DNA of 64,000 bases from Ursus arctos (GCF_023065955.2 NW_026622797.1:53069689-53133688); one strand, 5' to 3'; positions 1-12,079 are shown, counted from the stretch's first letter. The notes: generated by a model not told the origin, from the letters alone. Translations and numbers: made by a program.

Positions 1-1450
1 GCACACAGGAGGCGGTGTATGGTCAAAGAAATCATGGGCTGGGTGTAAATCCCCCCCCGCCCCCCCCCCCAACGGGGCGGCTGCCTGACTTGCTTATTTC
101 ACCAGAGATAAGACCTTTCAGAGAAGTCAGTGGCCCAGGCAGGATGATGACCAGCTATCCCTCAAGTTGATAATCTCTGATATTTATCTTTATTTAGCGA
201 GGGTATAGATTAAACCGATTTTCTAATAACAAAAATTCACCATATCTTTGTTTCAAACAGTATGTCCATCCCCTTGTCCTATAGCTCCAGCTCCTTTAAG
301 TCAAAAGTGTTATTGGCCCACAGAGACTTCATTAAAGACCAGAATAGCATAAAGAGAAGGTCCACACGGTACGTTACTTGAGAAAGTCTCTTTGGATACA
401 CCCTTCTCCCACGTCTCTCTTCTCCCTCCCTTTCTCTTTCGGTACCCCTCCACCCCAACTCTGACACCCTGATCGCAGATCTTATGCCTCCTGAAATCTC
501 TTTCCCTTTCTTGGCAGAGTAACTTAACTTCGTCTCAGCTGCTCTCCCTCTAAACTTGCACCCTCCCTCTACAGAATAATAGAAATCTTCAATTATGTCA
601 AACATCATTTCATTGGGAATAAAGACTTCCTTGAACTCAACAAACCAAAGAACCAGGGCTCGGCAACAGACTCTATCTGATGAGGAGTAAGGCAGTAAGG
701 AAATTGTTAAAATACTTATGCAAATTTTGTCTTGCTATTTGATTAAATTCAAATGAGGGATTAATACATGTGCTAAGGAGAAGTGGGGCCAATTTACATT
801 CCACCGGTTGTATGAGAAACCATGGAATTAAACTATTCTGTGTTGACACCATATTCCCAATCAATTTCAAAATTAAATTCCTTTCATTGTGTTCTTTCAA
901 CTCTTTTAGAAGATTTAGTAATTCTAAAATAGCCACAAAATATATGAAGCAAAACTTATAGCACTGTAGGTAGAAATTTAAAAATAAAATAACCTACAAG
1001 ATTTCAATACATCTTAATTATTTAAAGGTCAAAAAATCACTAAACTGTAGAGGATTTGAGTGACATAACTAATATGCATGATCTAACAGGCACATATTCA
1101 GATCCTGCACCCAACAATCAGAGAATATACATCCTTATTAAGCACATTGCAACATCTTTCAAAACAAAACCAAAAAAATCAATGTGAAATAACTAGGAAG
1201 GAAGAGATGCTGTGAAAAAGATAAGCATAACTTGATTATCCTTTTAAATTTTTTCTTGATTTTGAGCATTACTAGCCCTAAGTGAGTACAACCCCTATAA
1301 TCATTGTCCCTGAAGCCATGATCACCCTTGTGAAACCCATCCATTTTTTTTTCCCATTTGCAGACCCTGCCATGAATTGAGAGAGTACTGCTTGCATTTT
1401 TGACAACATAATTGAATGGTATGAGCAATCTGATTCAGCTGTTCATGTTT
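1..1450. other. Unique noncoding stretch with a C-tract
   Basis: No gene or recognisable interspersed repeat. A cytosine run interrupted by one G occupies 51-70. A pyrimidine-rich patch lies near 400-500. From about 680 on the sequence is AT-rich. The open frames here (for example 279-608, minus strand) have low-complexity composition and no domain resemblance. Confidence 0.6.
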
Positions 1451-2235
1451 ATTTTTTCAGCTTTATTGAGGTATATTTAACAGATAAAATAGTAAGATAT
1501 TTAAAGTGTACATCGTGATAATTTGATATACATATACATTGTGAAGAATCCCACAGTCAAGTTAATTAACATAGCCATTACCTCACATATTTGCTTTATT
1601 TTATTTTTGGTGAGAACATTTAAATTCCACTCTCTTAGCAAATTTCAATTATACAATATAGTGTTATCGATTATAGTCACCATGTTATACATTAGATCTC
1701 CAAACCTTATGCATCTTATAACTGAAAGTTTGTGCCCTTTTATTAATCTCTCCCTATTTCCTCTAACCCCCAACCCCTGGCAACCACTTTTCTACTCCTT
1801 CTAAGAGTTTGACTTTGTTTTTATTAAGATATTTTTTTTATTTAAGATTTTTAAGATTTTCCAAGATTTAAGAGACACCATTCAGTATTTGTCTTTCTCT
1901 GTCTGGCTTATTTCACTTGGCATCTGTGTTGTCACAGGTGGCAGGATTTCCTTCTTTCTCATGGCTGAATAATATTCCATTGTATATATGAACCACATCT
2001 TCTTTTTCCACTCATCCACTGATAAACATTTAGGTTGTTTCCATACCTTGCCTATTGTAAATAATGCTGCAATAAACACTGGAATGCAAATATCTCTCCA
2101 ATAACCTGTTTTCATTTCCTTTAGATATATACCCAGAAGTGAGATTGCTGGGTCATATGGTGGTTCTATTTTTAATTTTTTGAGGAACTTCTGTACTGTT
2201 TTCCATAGTGATGGTACCAATTTACATTCCCATAA
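1451..2235 (-). mobile_element. Old L1 3' fragment (ORF2 C-terminus and 3' UTR), minus strand
   Basis: The plus strand begins with the reverse complement of an L1 3' UTR ('ctttattgaggtat', then the 'caccatgttatacattagatctcc' type segment). It then runs into antisense ORF2. The minus-strand frame reads through recognisable C-terminal ORF2p landmarks ([48 protein letters not shown]). The copy is truncated at its 5' side near 2235. Its divergence and lack of a clear A-tail or duplications indicate an old mammalian L1M-type insertion. Confidence 0.85.
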
Positions 2236-2289
2236 GTTCCTTTTAAATAGTTCTTTTGGCAGCTGCTCAGTTGTATTGCTCTTCCATTG

Positions 2290-2415
2290 GGCTCTTCTTC
2301 TAAACATTGGTTTCCTTATCTGGAACGTGGGGATAGTATTTACATGCACTGGTTTGATGAGAATTAAATGAGATGCCCTAATGTTACACACCTTATCACA
2401 GTGTCTGTTCATGGG
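2290..2415 (-). repeat. MIR fragment, minus strand
   Basis: The segment matches the antisense MIR pattern: 'ttccttatctggaacgtgggg', then 'gatgagaattaaatgagatg', then a degraded 'cacagtgtctg'. It lies between two L1 fragments. Confidence 0.5.
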
Positions 2416-2590
2416 AGGTAATAGGCAAATCTGTGCCCTCACCCCACCCACATATGCCCACAGTGCTTCTCCCATCACTCCAGACCCAACTCCTATCAAA
2501 TATTGTCAACATTCCTGAGGGCAGGACCTTGTCTTTCTTCTTCTTATCCTCCTTCTCCTCCTTCTCAGACACCCCTCTCCTTCTTCTTAA

Positions 2591-3447
2591 GACTTAATTT
2601 TTTAGAGTAGTTTCAGGCTCACCACAAAATAGCAAAATTAAAGAGATTTCCCAGACACCCCTGCTCCCACACATGCACAGCCTTCTCCATTATCAACGTC
2701 CCTCACCAGAGTGGTGCAATTGATGAACCTAAGTTGACACATCATAGTAACCCAAAGTCCTTATTTTACATTTCAGTTCATTCTTGGGGTTGTACATTCC
2801 ATGGGTTTAGACAAATATATAATGACATGCATGATAAAATGTATAATGACATAATGATATTGTATTTTTACTACCCTAAAAATCTTCTGTGCTCTGCCTA
2901 TTCATTCCTCCTCTCCTTCCCCCAGCCATGACAACTATTAATATTTTTACTCTCTCCATAATTCTGCCTTTTCCAGAATGTCATATAGTTGGGATCATAG
3001 AGTAGGTAACCTTCTCAGAATGGCTTGTTTCATTTAGTAATATGCATTTAAGTTTCATACATTTCTTGGGCTTGATAGCTCATTTCTTTTTAGCACTGAG
3101 TAGTAGTCCATTGTCTGGATGTACCACAGTTTATCCATTCACCTACTGGTTACTTCCAAGTTTTGAATTATGAATAAGGCTGATATAAACATTCACGTGC
3201 ATGTTTTAGTGTGGACATGTTTTCAACTCCTTTGAGTGAATACCAAGGAACACAATCAATGGATCATGTGATAAGATTATGTTAGTTTTTTAATAAACTA
3301 CCAAACTGTCTTCCAAAGTGGCTTTGCATTCCCAGCAGCAGTGAATGAGAGTTCTTCTTGCTCCACATCCTGTCCAGCATTTGTGTTTTCAGTGTTCCAA
3401 ATTTTGTCCATTCTAATAGGTATACAGTGGTATCTCATTATTGTTTT
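2591..3447 (-). mobile_element. Old L1 3' fragment, minus strand, second copy
   Basis: This is antisense L1 sequence. A 3' UTR-like head ('agagtagtttcaggctcacc') is followed by antisense ORF2 landmarks: 'tagtccattgtctggatgtacc', 'tatccattcacctactgg', 'ccaaactgtcttccaaagtgg', and 'cattctaataggtatacagtgg'. It diverges more from the young L1 at 46995 than the 1451 copy does, so it is probably an older L1ME/L1MC-type element. It carries no intact frame. Confidence 0.8.
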
Positions 3448-4548
3448 AAGACCTTGACTTTTTATGCCCTATGCTTAGCATAGTGTGGCAAATGTTGAGT
3501 ATAGAGAGGTCACTCAACAGATTTTTCTTAGTTGATTTTCCAGGTTAAATAGATTCTCTCTTCCTCTCCCTGTACCTGCCCCTCTCAGTTTCCACACATA
3601 TATACACGCACACAGAAATAACCATATGTATATACATATTTTAGCCTGAAATTTCCTTTCATTTGTTAGTAACATGCATTTATGTGACAATAAAAGTATT
3701 ATCTTTAGAAAAGAGATAAGAAGTCTTAGTTACTCAACATGGTGAGCCCTTGATTCTTATACCTATGAAAAAGTTAAAACGCCTACGTTCATTGAAATGA
3801 TCATATCTGTGGCAAGCAGGACCTTAGTTCTCAAGGTTCCACCTGGAAGACGAACATTCCTTTTCCTTACAAGAATGATTTTATCTGCCAGTGAAGGATA
3901 AAGGGGTCATTTGAAGTGACAGAGGCCTGAAATGCTGGCTTCAAGAAATACTGTTGCTAGTTTGGGTTAATTCTGCCTCTCTTGCTGGAGTATAACTAAC
4001 TCCCACAACGGCGTTTTCTATCTGAGTCACGTTTTATTTGACTTCATTCTTAGCCCATCTATGAGTGCTTTGTAGATTAGTGCTGTGTTTGGAAATCAAA
4101 GAATGCTGGAGAATTCAAGTGAGGCTTTCAAAAATTGATCATTAATTTGGTAAATAACATCTTCTTAAGAGGAATGTTTAAGTTTGGCCCTTGGAATATA
4201 AACATTTTTAGGAAGTATATTAACTAGTTTGTGAATTCAATTATAATTAATATCTTCTATTATTTTCTCTTACTCAAATGCTACAGAATTATTTCCCTTG
4301 AGTCTCAGTTATTTCACATCTTTTTGCTGTGAGCCAGTCCTCAGTCACACATGAACCGTCTCCCGTGTGTTGTGTACTGTATTAGACAAGACACCAGCGC
4401 CCTAACATTTATAGAGGTCCCGGCTAGAGTATACATGGAGGCTCACATGACATATGTCTAAATATTTCAAGGTTTCAAATGACAAAATATGATCTATTCT
4501 CCCACCATGATAAATATACCTTCATAACTACCTAGAAGGCCAGGTACA
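3448..4548. other. Unique AT-rich noncoding stretch
   Basis: I see no gene or assignable repeat, apart from a short alternating purine-pyrimidine patch ('acacatatatacacgcacac') near 3593-3640. Confidence 0.5.
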
Positions 4549-4660
4549 TCAAAAACTAATGATGTACTATACAGTGGCTAACTGAACATAATAAAAAATA
4601 ATAAATAAATAAATAAAAGCAATGCATCTAAAATGACAAAAAAAAAAAAAAAAAAAAAAG
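4549..4660 (+). mobile_element. Tail-end L1 fragment with poly(A)
   Basis: The stretch 'aactaatgatgtactatacagtggctaac' followed by 'ataataaaaaataataaataaataaa' parallels the last bases of the young L1 3' UTR (compare 53150-53195, 'gatgtactgtatggtgactaac'). A run of about 21 A residues follows at 4639-4659 after a short non-A spacer. It is a severely 5'-truncated L1 insertion, and its tail may have been expanded or interrupted. Confidence 0.65.
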
Positions 4661-5385
4661 AACCCTCTAATTCCTTGCAACTCCAGGCCCCAGCTCTCTT
4701 CCTAACTGCCTGCTCCTGCTAGTCCTGCTCTGACCTCATCACCAGACCCCTCACATGCACACATATGGACAGTCCAGCCTGTTTATACAAGTTCTGTCCA
4801 TGTGCTTCACGAAGAGCTACCTTGGCCAGTCCTCGGATCTAGGAGTGAGCACATACCTTTTTGGTCCCTTCTTGGAGGACAGATCTTGGGAAAGGGCTTA
4901 TGTAGTCCCCAAAAGGAGGATTGGACCATGTGGACAGGGAATTCTTGGGCTCTAGGTAAGCAAAGAATGGTCTAGAAACAGGGAGCATGGGAACTAGGTA
5001 GACATGGAATCCAGGAAGGCACATCCCTGGTCCTGCTGACTTTTCACCTCAGGTATAGGGACCCTGCTGGAGGAGGGCCAGGGTGGGGTCTCTGAAGCAC
5101 AACCCTCCGTTTTCAGAGTTTAAGAGCAGTGTGTATGCTAGATAAGGAATTAAGATCCTGAATAGGCCACGGATTGTTACCTCAGAGCCCACTGAGGAGA
5201 CGGACATATAAACAGTGAGCTCTATAAATGTGGTGCATGCAATAATTTAGATATGTGTATTGTGCTAGCATGACAGAAAAAGGTGGTGTCATTAGTTAAG
5301 TCAGGAGAAGTGTCATTGCAGCTGAGTCTTGAGAGATAAAGGACCCACCAGGCAATGTACCCCTGGATAATGATGGCAAGGAAGA
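4661..5385. other. Unique noncoding stretch
   Basis: Moderate GC content. Neither strand has a long frame with a recognisable domain, and I see no known repeat. Confidence 0.45.
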
Positions 5386-5617
5386 GGGGCACCTGGGTGG
5401 CTCAGTCAGTTAAGTGTCCAACTCTTCATTTCGGCTCAGGTCATCATCTCAGGGTCATGAGATCCAGCCCCACAACAGGGTCTGTGCTCAGCACAGAGTC
5501 TGCTTAAGACACTCTCTCTTTCTCCCTTTGCCCTTCTCCCCTTGCACGCTCTCTCTGTCTTTCTCTCTCTCTCTTCAAATAAATGAATAAATCTTCAAAA
5601 TAAATGAATAAATAAAT
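5386..5617 (+). mobile_element. Can-SINE, plus strand
   Basis: The head is 'ggggcacctgggtggctcag' (tRNA-derived, with A-box-like sequence). The body contains 'ggctcaggtcatcatctcaggg', and a pyrimidine-rich section near 5510-5575 is followed by an AAATAAATGAATAAATC-type tail. It is more diverged than the SINEs at 15024 or 22945 and has no clean target-site duplication, so it is an older subfamily member. Confidence 0.9.
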
Positions 5618-6479
5618 GTGATTTTGAGAAGACCCGAGCCCTTTGTTAGTCTCCCCAGTCATGTCACACGTGCCCACCATGAGGCCGTGCACACTGGAGC
5701 CACCTACAAATCAAGCAGGCTGGCAATACCCTCTCTGAAAGAAGGCATGATGCAGGCTTCCAAGATTACAGACCTTCCTTGTGCCCATGTGTTTTCGTGT
5801 TGATGAATGACTTGCCTTATGTACAAAATTTGATCTACCTGATTTATTATTATTTCACAAAGAGTTTATCTTGCTTGCAGTGAATCCAGGCCCCTCTGTT
5901 TCTCCTTCTCTATAAGAATCCTTCACGGAATATTCACGAAAACAGTGCCATCCAAGAAAATCCAGCATTTGAAACTTTGGAATATAGTAGAAGGTTTGGA
6001 TGAAGATGGGTAACTATAGAGTTTCTGTAGAGTTTCTAAAACCATGTACATTTATGTTCCTCAGATCATTCCTATCCTTGCTTTTCATTGATAAGGGTTG
6101 GCTGTAAGAAATTTTACATGCAGTTCTCAGATTTCATCTCCCCTTAATATTTTCTCTTCCCCATCCCAGAAATCATACATAGAAACCATAATAGTTTAGT
6201 TCAATTCCCTAAGAGAATAACTCGGCTTTTTTTCCTGCTGGCAATAATGTTTCATGTCTAATGATTAAGAATAAATCATGGGACACACATTTCTCTGGCA
6301 ATCTAGGAAACGAATCAGTTGAAAAACTATGCCCTGAATTTCTCAACTATTCTTAAGATTGGGTCAAAGTACAGGAAGAAAATAAACTCTTGTTCACATT
6401 CTTGCCCTGCTTAGCGAAATCTCCATTTGGAGGAAGCATATTCAGAGTAAACCCTCTGACTTGGCTTCTGTTCTTACTG
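5618..6479. other. Unique noncoding stretch
   Basis: No gene, RNA or assignable repeat seen. Confidence 0.45.
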
Positions 6480-6660
6480 GCACACCATGAGATATTGGCT
6501 CAGTTGCTTAACTTCTCAGTGTAAGCTCTCCTATCTGCACAAGAGGCATCTAATGATGATCATCTTGTCAACAAGCATTTATGGAGCGTCTATTTCCGTG
6601 CGCCACTGTGCTAGGTACCCTACCAGGATGCCTGCCCATCAGAGATACGGCGAAGATCAT
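6480..6660 (-). repeat. MIR/L2-like relics
   Basis: 'ttgcttaacttctcagtgtaagctctcctatctgcac' at 6505-6540 resembles antisense MIR. 'caacaagcatttatggagcg' and 'gtgctaggtacc' at 6570-6617 resemble the antisense L2 3' end. Both are highly diverged. Confidence 0.4.
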
Positions 6661-6961
6661 GAGATAACGAAGTTTAAATGTGTTAACATCCTTGAAAGAA
6701 TGAAGCTGTGCCAAACGAAGAGATTCTGAATTTAAAGATTCATAAAGGCGAAGAACGGTCATCACAGTTTTCATCATTTTAAATTTATTTCATTGACATG
6801 GAGATAAGGATTAATCCCCATACAGAAGAGTTAGCACTGCACAGAGACAAGCTCTGCTTCAGGGCCTGGAATATAAGTACCGACTACAAGGTCTCCCAGG
6901 GGATCAGGGTAGAGAGCAAGCCTGGATAAATAGCTGCAAATTTATCATAAATACACTGGCA

Positions 6962-6994
6962 GTAAATAAATAAATAAACAAACAAACAAACAAA

Positions 6995-7025
<31 letters not shown>

Positions 7026-7027
7026 AT
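6962..7027. repeat. (AAAT)n/(AAAC)n microsatellite
   Basis: A tetranucleotide array: AAAT units, then four AAAC units, then about nine AAAT units, ending in 'AAATCTT'. That ending resembles a Can-SINE tail, but no SINE body precedes it. Confidence 0.9.
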
Positions 7028-7124
7028 CTTGAGTAAAATCGTTGCCTATGAAGACCACTAAGCTTTTTATTTATGCTCCAGCTACCCTGGCAGGTTAATC
7101 CTCTGCCTTTTTCCACCCTGCAGT

Positions 7125-7545
7125 GTGTGCTGGGCAACTGACCCCTAGGGACTCTGTCACCCAGTCTCCCTTGCCACTGCCTTCCAGTTCAGTTTGGCCA
7201 ACAGGAAGCACCAGCAGGAGATCAGAGGTGGGACAGAGACGTAGATCAGGGTGTTTCCTCCTGGCTCTCTGTCTTCTTCAGCTGGGTCTTTGGCAGGGAC
7301 TATAGTCTCCACTAGCTTCCACGGGGATCAAGTACCATCATTTCCTCCCCTTGCCCTTTAAACGTAACAGTGGTAACAGCTTCCCACTGTTGCTGGTCTC
7401 TGGGCGCTTCAACATCTCTTGTTTGTTTCTTTTGCCTGCCCACACCTTTGTCAGTAGTTCTTTATTAAGCTGTCTTTACTGGAAACTTCTGGGGTGAATT
7501 CTGTTTCTCACCAGTACCCTGACTAATATATACATGCTATAAAAA
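7125..7545 (+). repeat. Ancient interspersed repeat, family not assigned
   Basis: The segment around 'ggaagcaccagcaggagatcagag', 'cccactgttgctggtctctgggcgc', 'ttctttattaagctgtc' and 'accctgactaatatatac' matches a widespread old mammalian repeat that I recognise by pattern but cannot name. It is noncoding. Confidence 0.45.
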
Positions 7546-8879
7546 ATTTTTTTATGAAGTCCATATAGACCCTTATGTAGATTCTAAGATACTTTTCATA
7601 TGAAAAACGAAATACCTAAGTATTTGAATCAACCTCTCCGTAAGATGTCCCTGAGATGTTTAGATTTCATGTCTTTGAATTTCTTGAAAGGCTCTCACAG
7701 GAGCATTAAAATCCTCTGATGAAACCATTTTTAAGCTGAGAACTCATTGCGAGAATATCTTAGGATGGGTGAGAAACCCCAGAGAATACTTTACACGTTG
7801 TTCTTTTCCCTTTACGTGGTTGATGACGTGCATTTTAAGTCAGAAGAAAGGAAAACATTCAGTAATTTTGGCTTTTCTTAGGCAATAATGGGTCTTGCAG
7901 GTCTGGGGATCGGATTTTATCTAAGAGGTTACCCTGTACATGGATTGAAGCTTTGTGCCACACACGGAAAACACAATGAGGTGTCAGCAATCTGCAGTCT
8001 GGGAGGAAACTTACTTGATCCAGAGTTGACCTTTTGTGACTCATTTTACCTCCCTTCTGCACTATTAACAAACACACTACTGAGTGGGGAGCTGTAAATG
8101 AGTCCGTTTCCTGCAAATAAGATTTTAACGAGACGCTCCAGTTGGTCACACACCAGCACAAGATGATAAAATGTTGATTCCTTCCCTCCCACTAGTGATA
8201 TAAACCCTGGTCAGTGTTCTTAAACCAAATTTAATTTTAGCCTACAAAATCATAACAGAACTGAAAATTAGGTCAAAATAAGTCTGTCTCTGGTGGCAGT
8301 GACAGGGACTTTTGCACAAAGCCAAGTGATCTCACACTGGAAGCCCATTCCTGCTTAGTGTCATGGCAAACACAACATTTTTCTAACAGTCATGCTTCTT
8401 TTGGTAGGGTTTGGCTACCAGTCTTCCTGGGCTTAAAAATGGGCACTGAGGTGAGTTGGCGAAAAGAGAAGTTACATTCCAACCCTCTCTCCGTGGGAGT
8501 TAGAAGGTCTATGTGAGAAAACATTTGTTTCCTCCCCACCATTTGTCTCTGTTCTTTATTTTTGGATATTAATGGGTGAGAAGGGCACAAGGGGCACAGA
8601 TATGATGAGGATCCAGTGAGGAGGAGCTGATGAAGGAGATACAGGAAGATTTATTTTCCCCCTTTCATCGTTTACTCTTCTCGAAGTGAACAATGCAAGT
8701 TCCAATAGCCTGAACCCATAGGGACTTTAAAAATCCAAATGATCCTAATCGTTTGGATCTTAGCCTGTTGCTCACAACATCTCTTCTTGCTCCTCCTAAG
8801 GTTGAAGACAATGAAGAGGGATAAGGAGAAGTATGAAAAAGACAGGGTTGAATGATAATATTAGCTAATCTACTTTTTG
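7546..8879. other. Unique noncoding stretch
   Basis: No host gene recognised. The short open frames on both strands around 7859-8161 lack domain features. Confidence 0.45.
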
Positions 8880-9060
8880 GATTTATTCATTCAACAAATA
8901 CGTACTAGGCACCTATTACGTGTTGCTAGTAATATAGATACTGTGGACCCAAGGACAGAACAATGCTATGTCCCTGTCCTCAAAGAGCTTACTTTTGAGT
9001 GGGGCAAAGAGAAAATCAACTAAAAGACAAGTTGATACATGACATGATATCTGCTCTCAT
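8880..9060 (-). repeat. L2 3' end, minus strand
   Basis: Antisense L2 terminal pattern: 'attcattcaacaaatacgtactaggcacc' followed by 'atgtccctgtcctcaaagagctta'. Diverged. Confidence 0.65.
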
Positions 9061-9099
9061 AAATGCTAATATGCGTGAGAGTCTACAACAAGAATCTAC

Positions 9100-9230
9100 T
9101 TCCGCAGAGCTCATCAACTCCTCACAGCAACTCAGAGGGTAAGTTTATCATCTCTATTCAGAGCAGGAAAGAACTTGTCCCAGGTCATGCTAGGTGGAAC
9201 TGAGCTCCGGTCTGCCTGACCTCATAATCT
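9100..9230 (+). repeat. MIR, plus strand
   Basis: 'ctcctcacagcaactcagagggtaag' leads to 'cagagcaggaaagaacttgtcccaggtcatgc' and 'tggaactgagctccggtctg'. This is the standard MIR order (fractional deposit, sense strand). Confidence 0.7.
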
Positions 9231-9906
9231 GGAGACAACCACGTAGGTTTGTTGGCCTCCCTTGGACCTACCTACATCTGCCTGTCCTGCAGAGGCCTTT
9301 CCATCTGAGGGGAAGATGAGACCCCAGAGAGAGCACTGGGGTCTCAGAGCACTGCTTGCCTGTAAACTCATGTAGCAATTAACCACAGACAGCTTTCTGG
9401 AAGCTGCCATCTCTTTTAATTTAGATCTGAAATATTTTATTTCTATTGAGCCTGATGAGGATTGAAATTTTTGTCCCCAGTTTTGCTGTGAATGCCTTGA
9501 GGACCAGACCATTTAAAAGATTTTAATCCTTAATGGTTCTCAAGGCATTTACCTCATACCCTGCCCACGACGGACATTTAATATGGAGTTTAGTTAGTTG
9601 AGTGCCTAGAAGAGGCAGTCCTGGGAATCTGCTGAAGGATCTTCACCATTATCTCCAGCCACAAGTGAGAGCTCCTTGCTCTTGATTTCTCACCTCAAGG
9701 CATGTAGGGCGAAATCTTAGAGCATTTCTTCTTTTAAATGTAGAGTTCACCTCACAACACTTCTTTGGAAGGTAAAATAAACTGGTCCAAAGTATTTCAG
9801 TATAACTGGAACTTCAAGGTACTCCCTTACCATTAAACATCCTATTTATAGAAAAGAGCAGAATGGCTAAACTTACCATTTAAACTGGGAATTAAAAAAA
9901 CATGCA
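9231..9906. other. Unique noncoding stretch
   Basis: No gene or repeat recognised. Confidence 0.4.
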
Positions 9907-10120
9907 TGGGGTACCTGGGTGGGGCAGTTGGTTAAGAGTCCAATGCTTCGTTTCTGCTCAGGTCATGATCTCAGTGTCATGAGACCAAGTCCTGCCTCTG
10001 GATCTGCTCAGCGGGGAGTCTGCTTGAGATTCTCTCTCCTTCTTCCTCTGCTCCTCATGCTTGTGCACTTTCTTTCTCTCTCTCTCTCAAATAAATAAGA
10101 AATAACTCTTTAAAAAAAAT
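9907..10120 (+). mobile_element. Can-SINE, plus strand (diverged)
   Basis: Head 'ggggtacctgggtggggcag', body 'ctcaggtcatgatctcagtgtcatgag', CT-rich region near 10030-10090, tail 'aaataaataagaaataactctttaaaaaaaa'. Several substitutions relative to the young copies mark it as older. Flanking duplications are not clear. Confidence 0.9.
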
Positions 10121-10353
10121 AACACACATGCACAAAACAAAACAGAACCTGGGGATAAAGTGATTTGCCATAACAAACCATGTTACAGGAGAAACGTTCC
10201 TCCAAGCTTTAGGTTCAAAGAGCGTCCACTACAAATTTTGCTACCCAATGTCTAGAGCAGTAGGGCAGTCTGAGTCTCTTTGCCTGACAGGCCACTCTTT
10301 TACAAGAGGACTCATCAGGCACCCTCACTCACATAAAATACCATTCCATTTCA

Positions 10354-10393
10354 ACATAATGTTTCTTTTTTTTTTTTCGACATAATGTTTCTT
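10354..10393 (-). repeat. T-tract bounded by 14-bp direct duplication
   Basis: 'acataatgtttctt' occurs at 10354-10367 and again at 10380-10393, separated by ten T and 'cg'. The arrangement equals a target-site duplication around an insertion made of almost nothing but poly(A) in minus orientation. The junction 'tt/aa' at the end of the second copy fits L1 endonuclease preference. Confidence 0.55.
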
Positions 10394-10440
10394 AAACAAG
10401 ACTGCAGAGCCAAGCAGCAAAAACAAATACAAACAAATCC

Positions 10441-10990
10441 AGCCTTTATGGATGTGTAAATACGCCGGCCCTGCCATTCTTTCCTCAAAATTTATCAGAG
10501 CCCAGGAGACCGGGGCAGCGTGAACTGAAAGGAAATGCTTTCAAAGCCCAATCGGGTTTTATGCACACAAATGTGATCTTTCTGGTTGTTATGTGTAGTT
10601 ATCCCATAATTTGAGGGGAAAAAAAATCTGGACGAAAGGGCGTTTTATTGGAGTAATTACTTCAGGATGTGAGGCAGGTCCCAATCTGCTGAGCCGACTT
10701 CCCGCCCTTTTAACATTTCCTGGGTCACTGTACCAGCGATCTCCTCAGAACTGACAGAAGGGGCTCTTCTTAGGAACCGTTTCAGCCTCTCTGAGATGGA
10801 GTCGCTAGCCTGCCTCTAGGAGGGGGGCACGTATGCCGTCATTTCGCTGTTCCGACTCATGAGAACCGGCGTCTTTGGGCCGGCATAGTGTCACGTTGAG
10901 AAACCCCAGCACCAACTGCGATGTGGACGGCCAGCGCGGGAGGAGCCCTTCCAGATATCGCTCGTGTCCTGCGTGAGACATCTGAAAACT
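10441..10990. promoter_or_regulatory. Unique GC-richer segment with a CpG-dense patch
   Basis: About sixteen CpG dinucleotides fall in roughly 170 bp (10803-10974), unlike the CpG-depleted flanks. The sequence is not part of a recognised repeat. It carries no coding frame with a domain. It could be a small unmethylated regulatory element, but I see no TATA box or initiator that would define a promoter. Confidence 0.35.
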
Positions 10991-11144
10991 AGGACTGAAT
11001 TTGATTGTGTTTAATATTTAGGTGCAAAATAGAGACACGTATTCAAGCCATTAGAATAGGATGGGAGAGGATGAATAAAAATAGGGAGGAAAATAAGACA
11101 CCAAGTGACTAGAGGTTGATGATCATATCAAGTCAGGAAAATCC

Positions 11145-11270
11145 TTCCTTCCTTCAATCAACAAATATTTTCTGATAGATGTCAGGCACTCTACTAAGTT
11201 CTGTGACTAGAGAAATGAAATACAGTCCCTTTTAAGAGTATTCACAATATAGAAGTAGAGATGGATGAGG
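11145..11270 (-). repeat. L2 3' end, minus strand
   Basis: 'ttcaatcaacaaatattttctgatag', 'gtcaggcactctactaagttctg' and 'gatgaggcaataatt' follow the antisense L2 terminal order. Confidence 0.55.
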
Positions 11271-11290
11271 CAATAATTTGTAGGACAGTG

Positions 11291-11687
11291 TGTTATCTTG
11301 TTAGGGCCACTGTAGTACCACAGACTGGGTGGCTTACACAACAAAAATTTATTTTTCATAGTTCCAGGGGCTAGATGTCCAAGATCAAGTTGTCAGCACG
11401 CTTGCCTTTTCCAGAGGCCTCCCTCCTTGGTTTGCAGATGGCACCTTCTTCCTGTGTCCTCACATGCCCCCTCCTCTGTGTACATGAATCTCTGATTTTT
11501 CTCCTCTTCTTATGCGGACACCAGTCATGTTGGATTGGGGCCTCCCCTTAATGTCCTCATTTTAACTTAACCACCTCTTTAAAGACCTTATTTTCAAATC
11601 CAGTTACATTCCGAGGTCTTAGAGATTGGTACTTCAACATATGAATTTGCAGGGTGGGGGGGACAACACAATTAAGTCCCTAACAGT
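11291..11687 (+). repeat. Ancient interspersed repeat, family not assigned
   Basis: The order 'gtaccacagactgggtggctta', 'aaatttatttttcatagttccaggggct', 'cttcctgtgtcctcacatg', 'caacatatgaatttgcagggtgggggg' and 'caattaagtccctaacag' is a well-known mammalian repeat pattern. I do not assign its class from memory. Confidence 0.55.
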
Positions 11688-11876
11688 CTATTACAGACTG
11701 TGATGGACGTTGCTCAGGATGCTTGGGAAGCGCAGAAGAGGGGGACAGTCAGAGAGGCTTCACAGAGCAGCCGAAGAATAACCAGGTCTTGCAGGATATA
11801 TAGCAGTTGACCTGAGGGGCCAGTTGTGAGTTCTTCCCACAGAAGGAACAGGGTCTGAATTAAGAACTCATGAGTA

Positions 11877-12079
11877 GGGGTGCCTGGATGGCATAGCGGT
11901 TAAGCGTCTGCCTTCGGCTCAGGGCGTGATCTCGGCGTTATGGGATCGAGCCCCATGTCAGGCTCCTCCGCTGTGAGCCTGCTTCTTCCTCTCCCACTCC
12001 CCCTGCCTGTGTTCCCTCTCTCGCTGGCTGTCTCTGTCTCTGTCGAGTAAATAAATAAATAAAATCTTAAAAAAAAAAA
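11877..12079 (+). mobile_element. Young Can-SINE with 15-bp target duplication
   Basis: The sequence follows the bear-type consensus (head with 'catagcggttaagcgtctgcc', body 'ctcctccgctgtgagcctgc', tail 'aataaataaataaaatcttaaaa'). It is flanked by perfect copies of 'aagaactcatgagta' at 11862-11876 and 12080-12094. Perfect duplications and a long A-run indicate a recent insertion by L1-mediated target-primed reverse transcription. Confidence 0.97.

Noticed and set aside
10803..10974. Gene promoter with first exon
   Set aside because: CpG-rich, but no coding frame, splice donor pattern or downstream exon could be supported.
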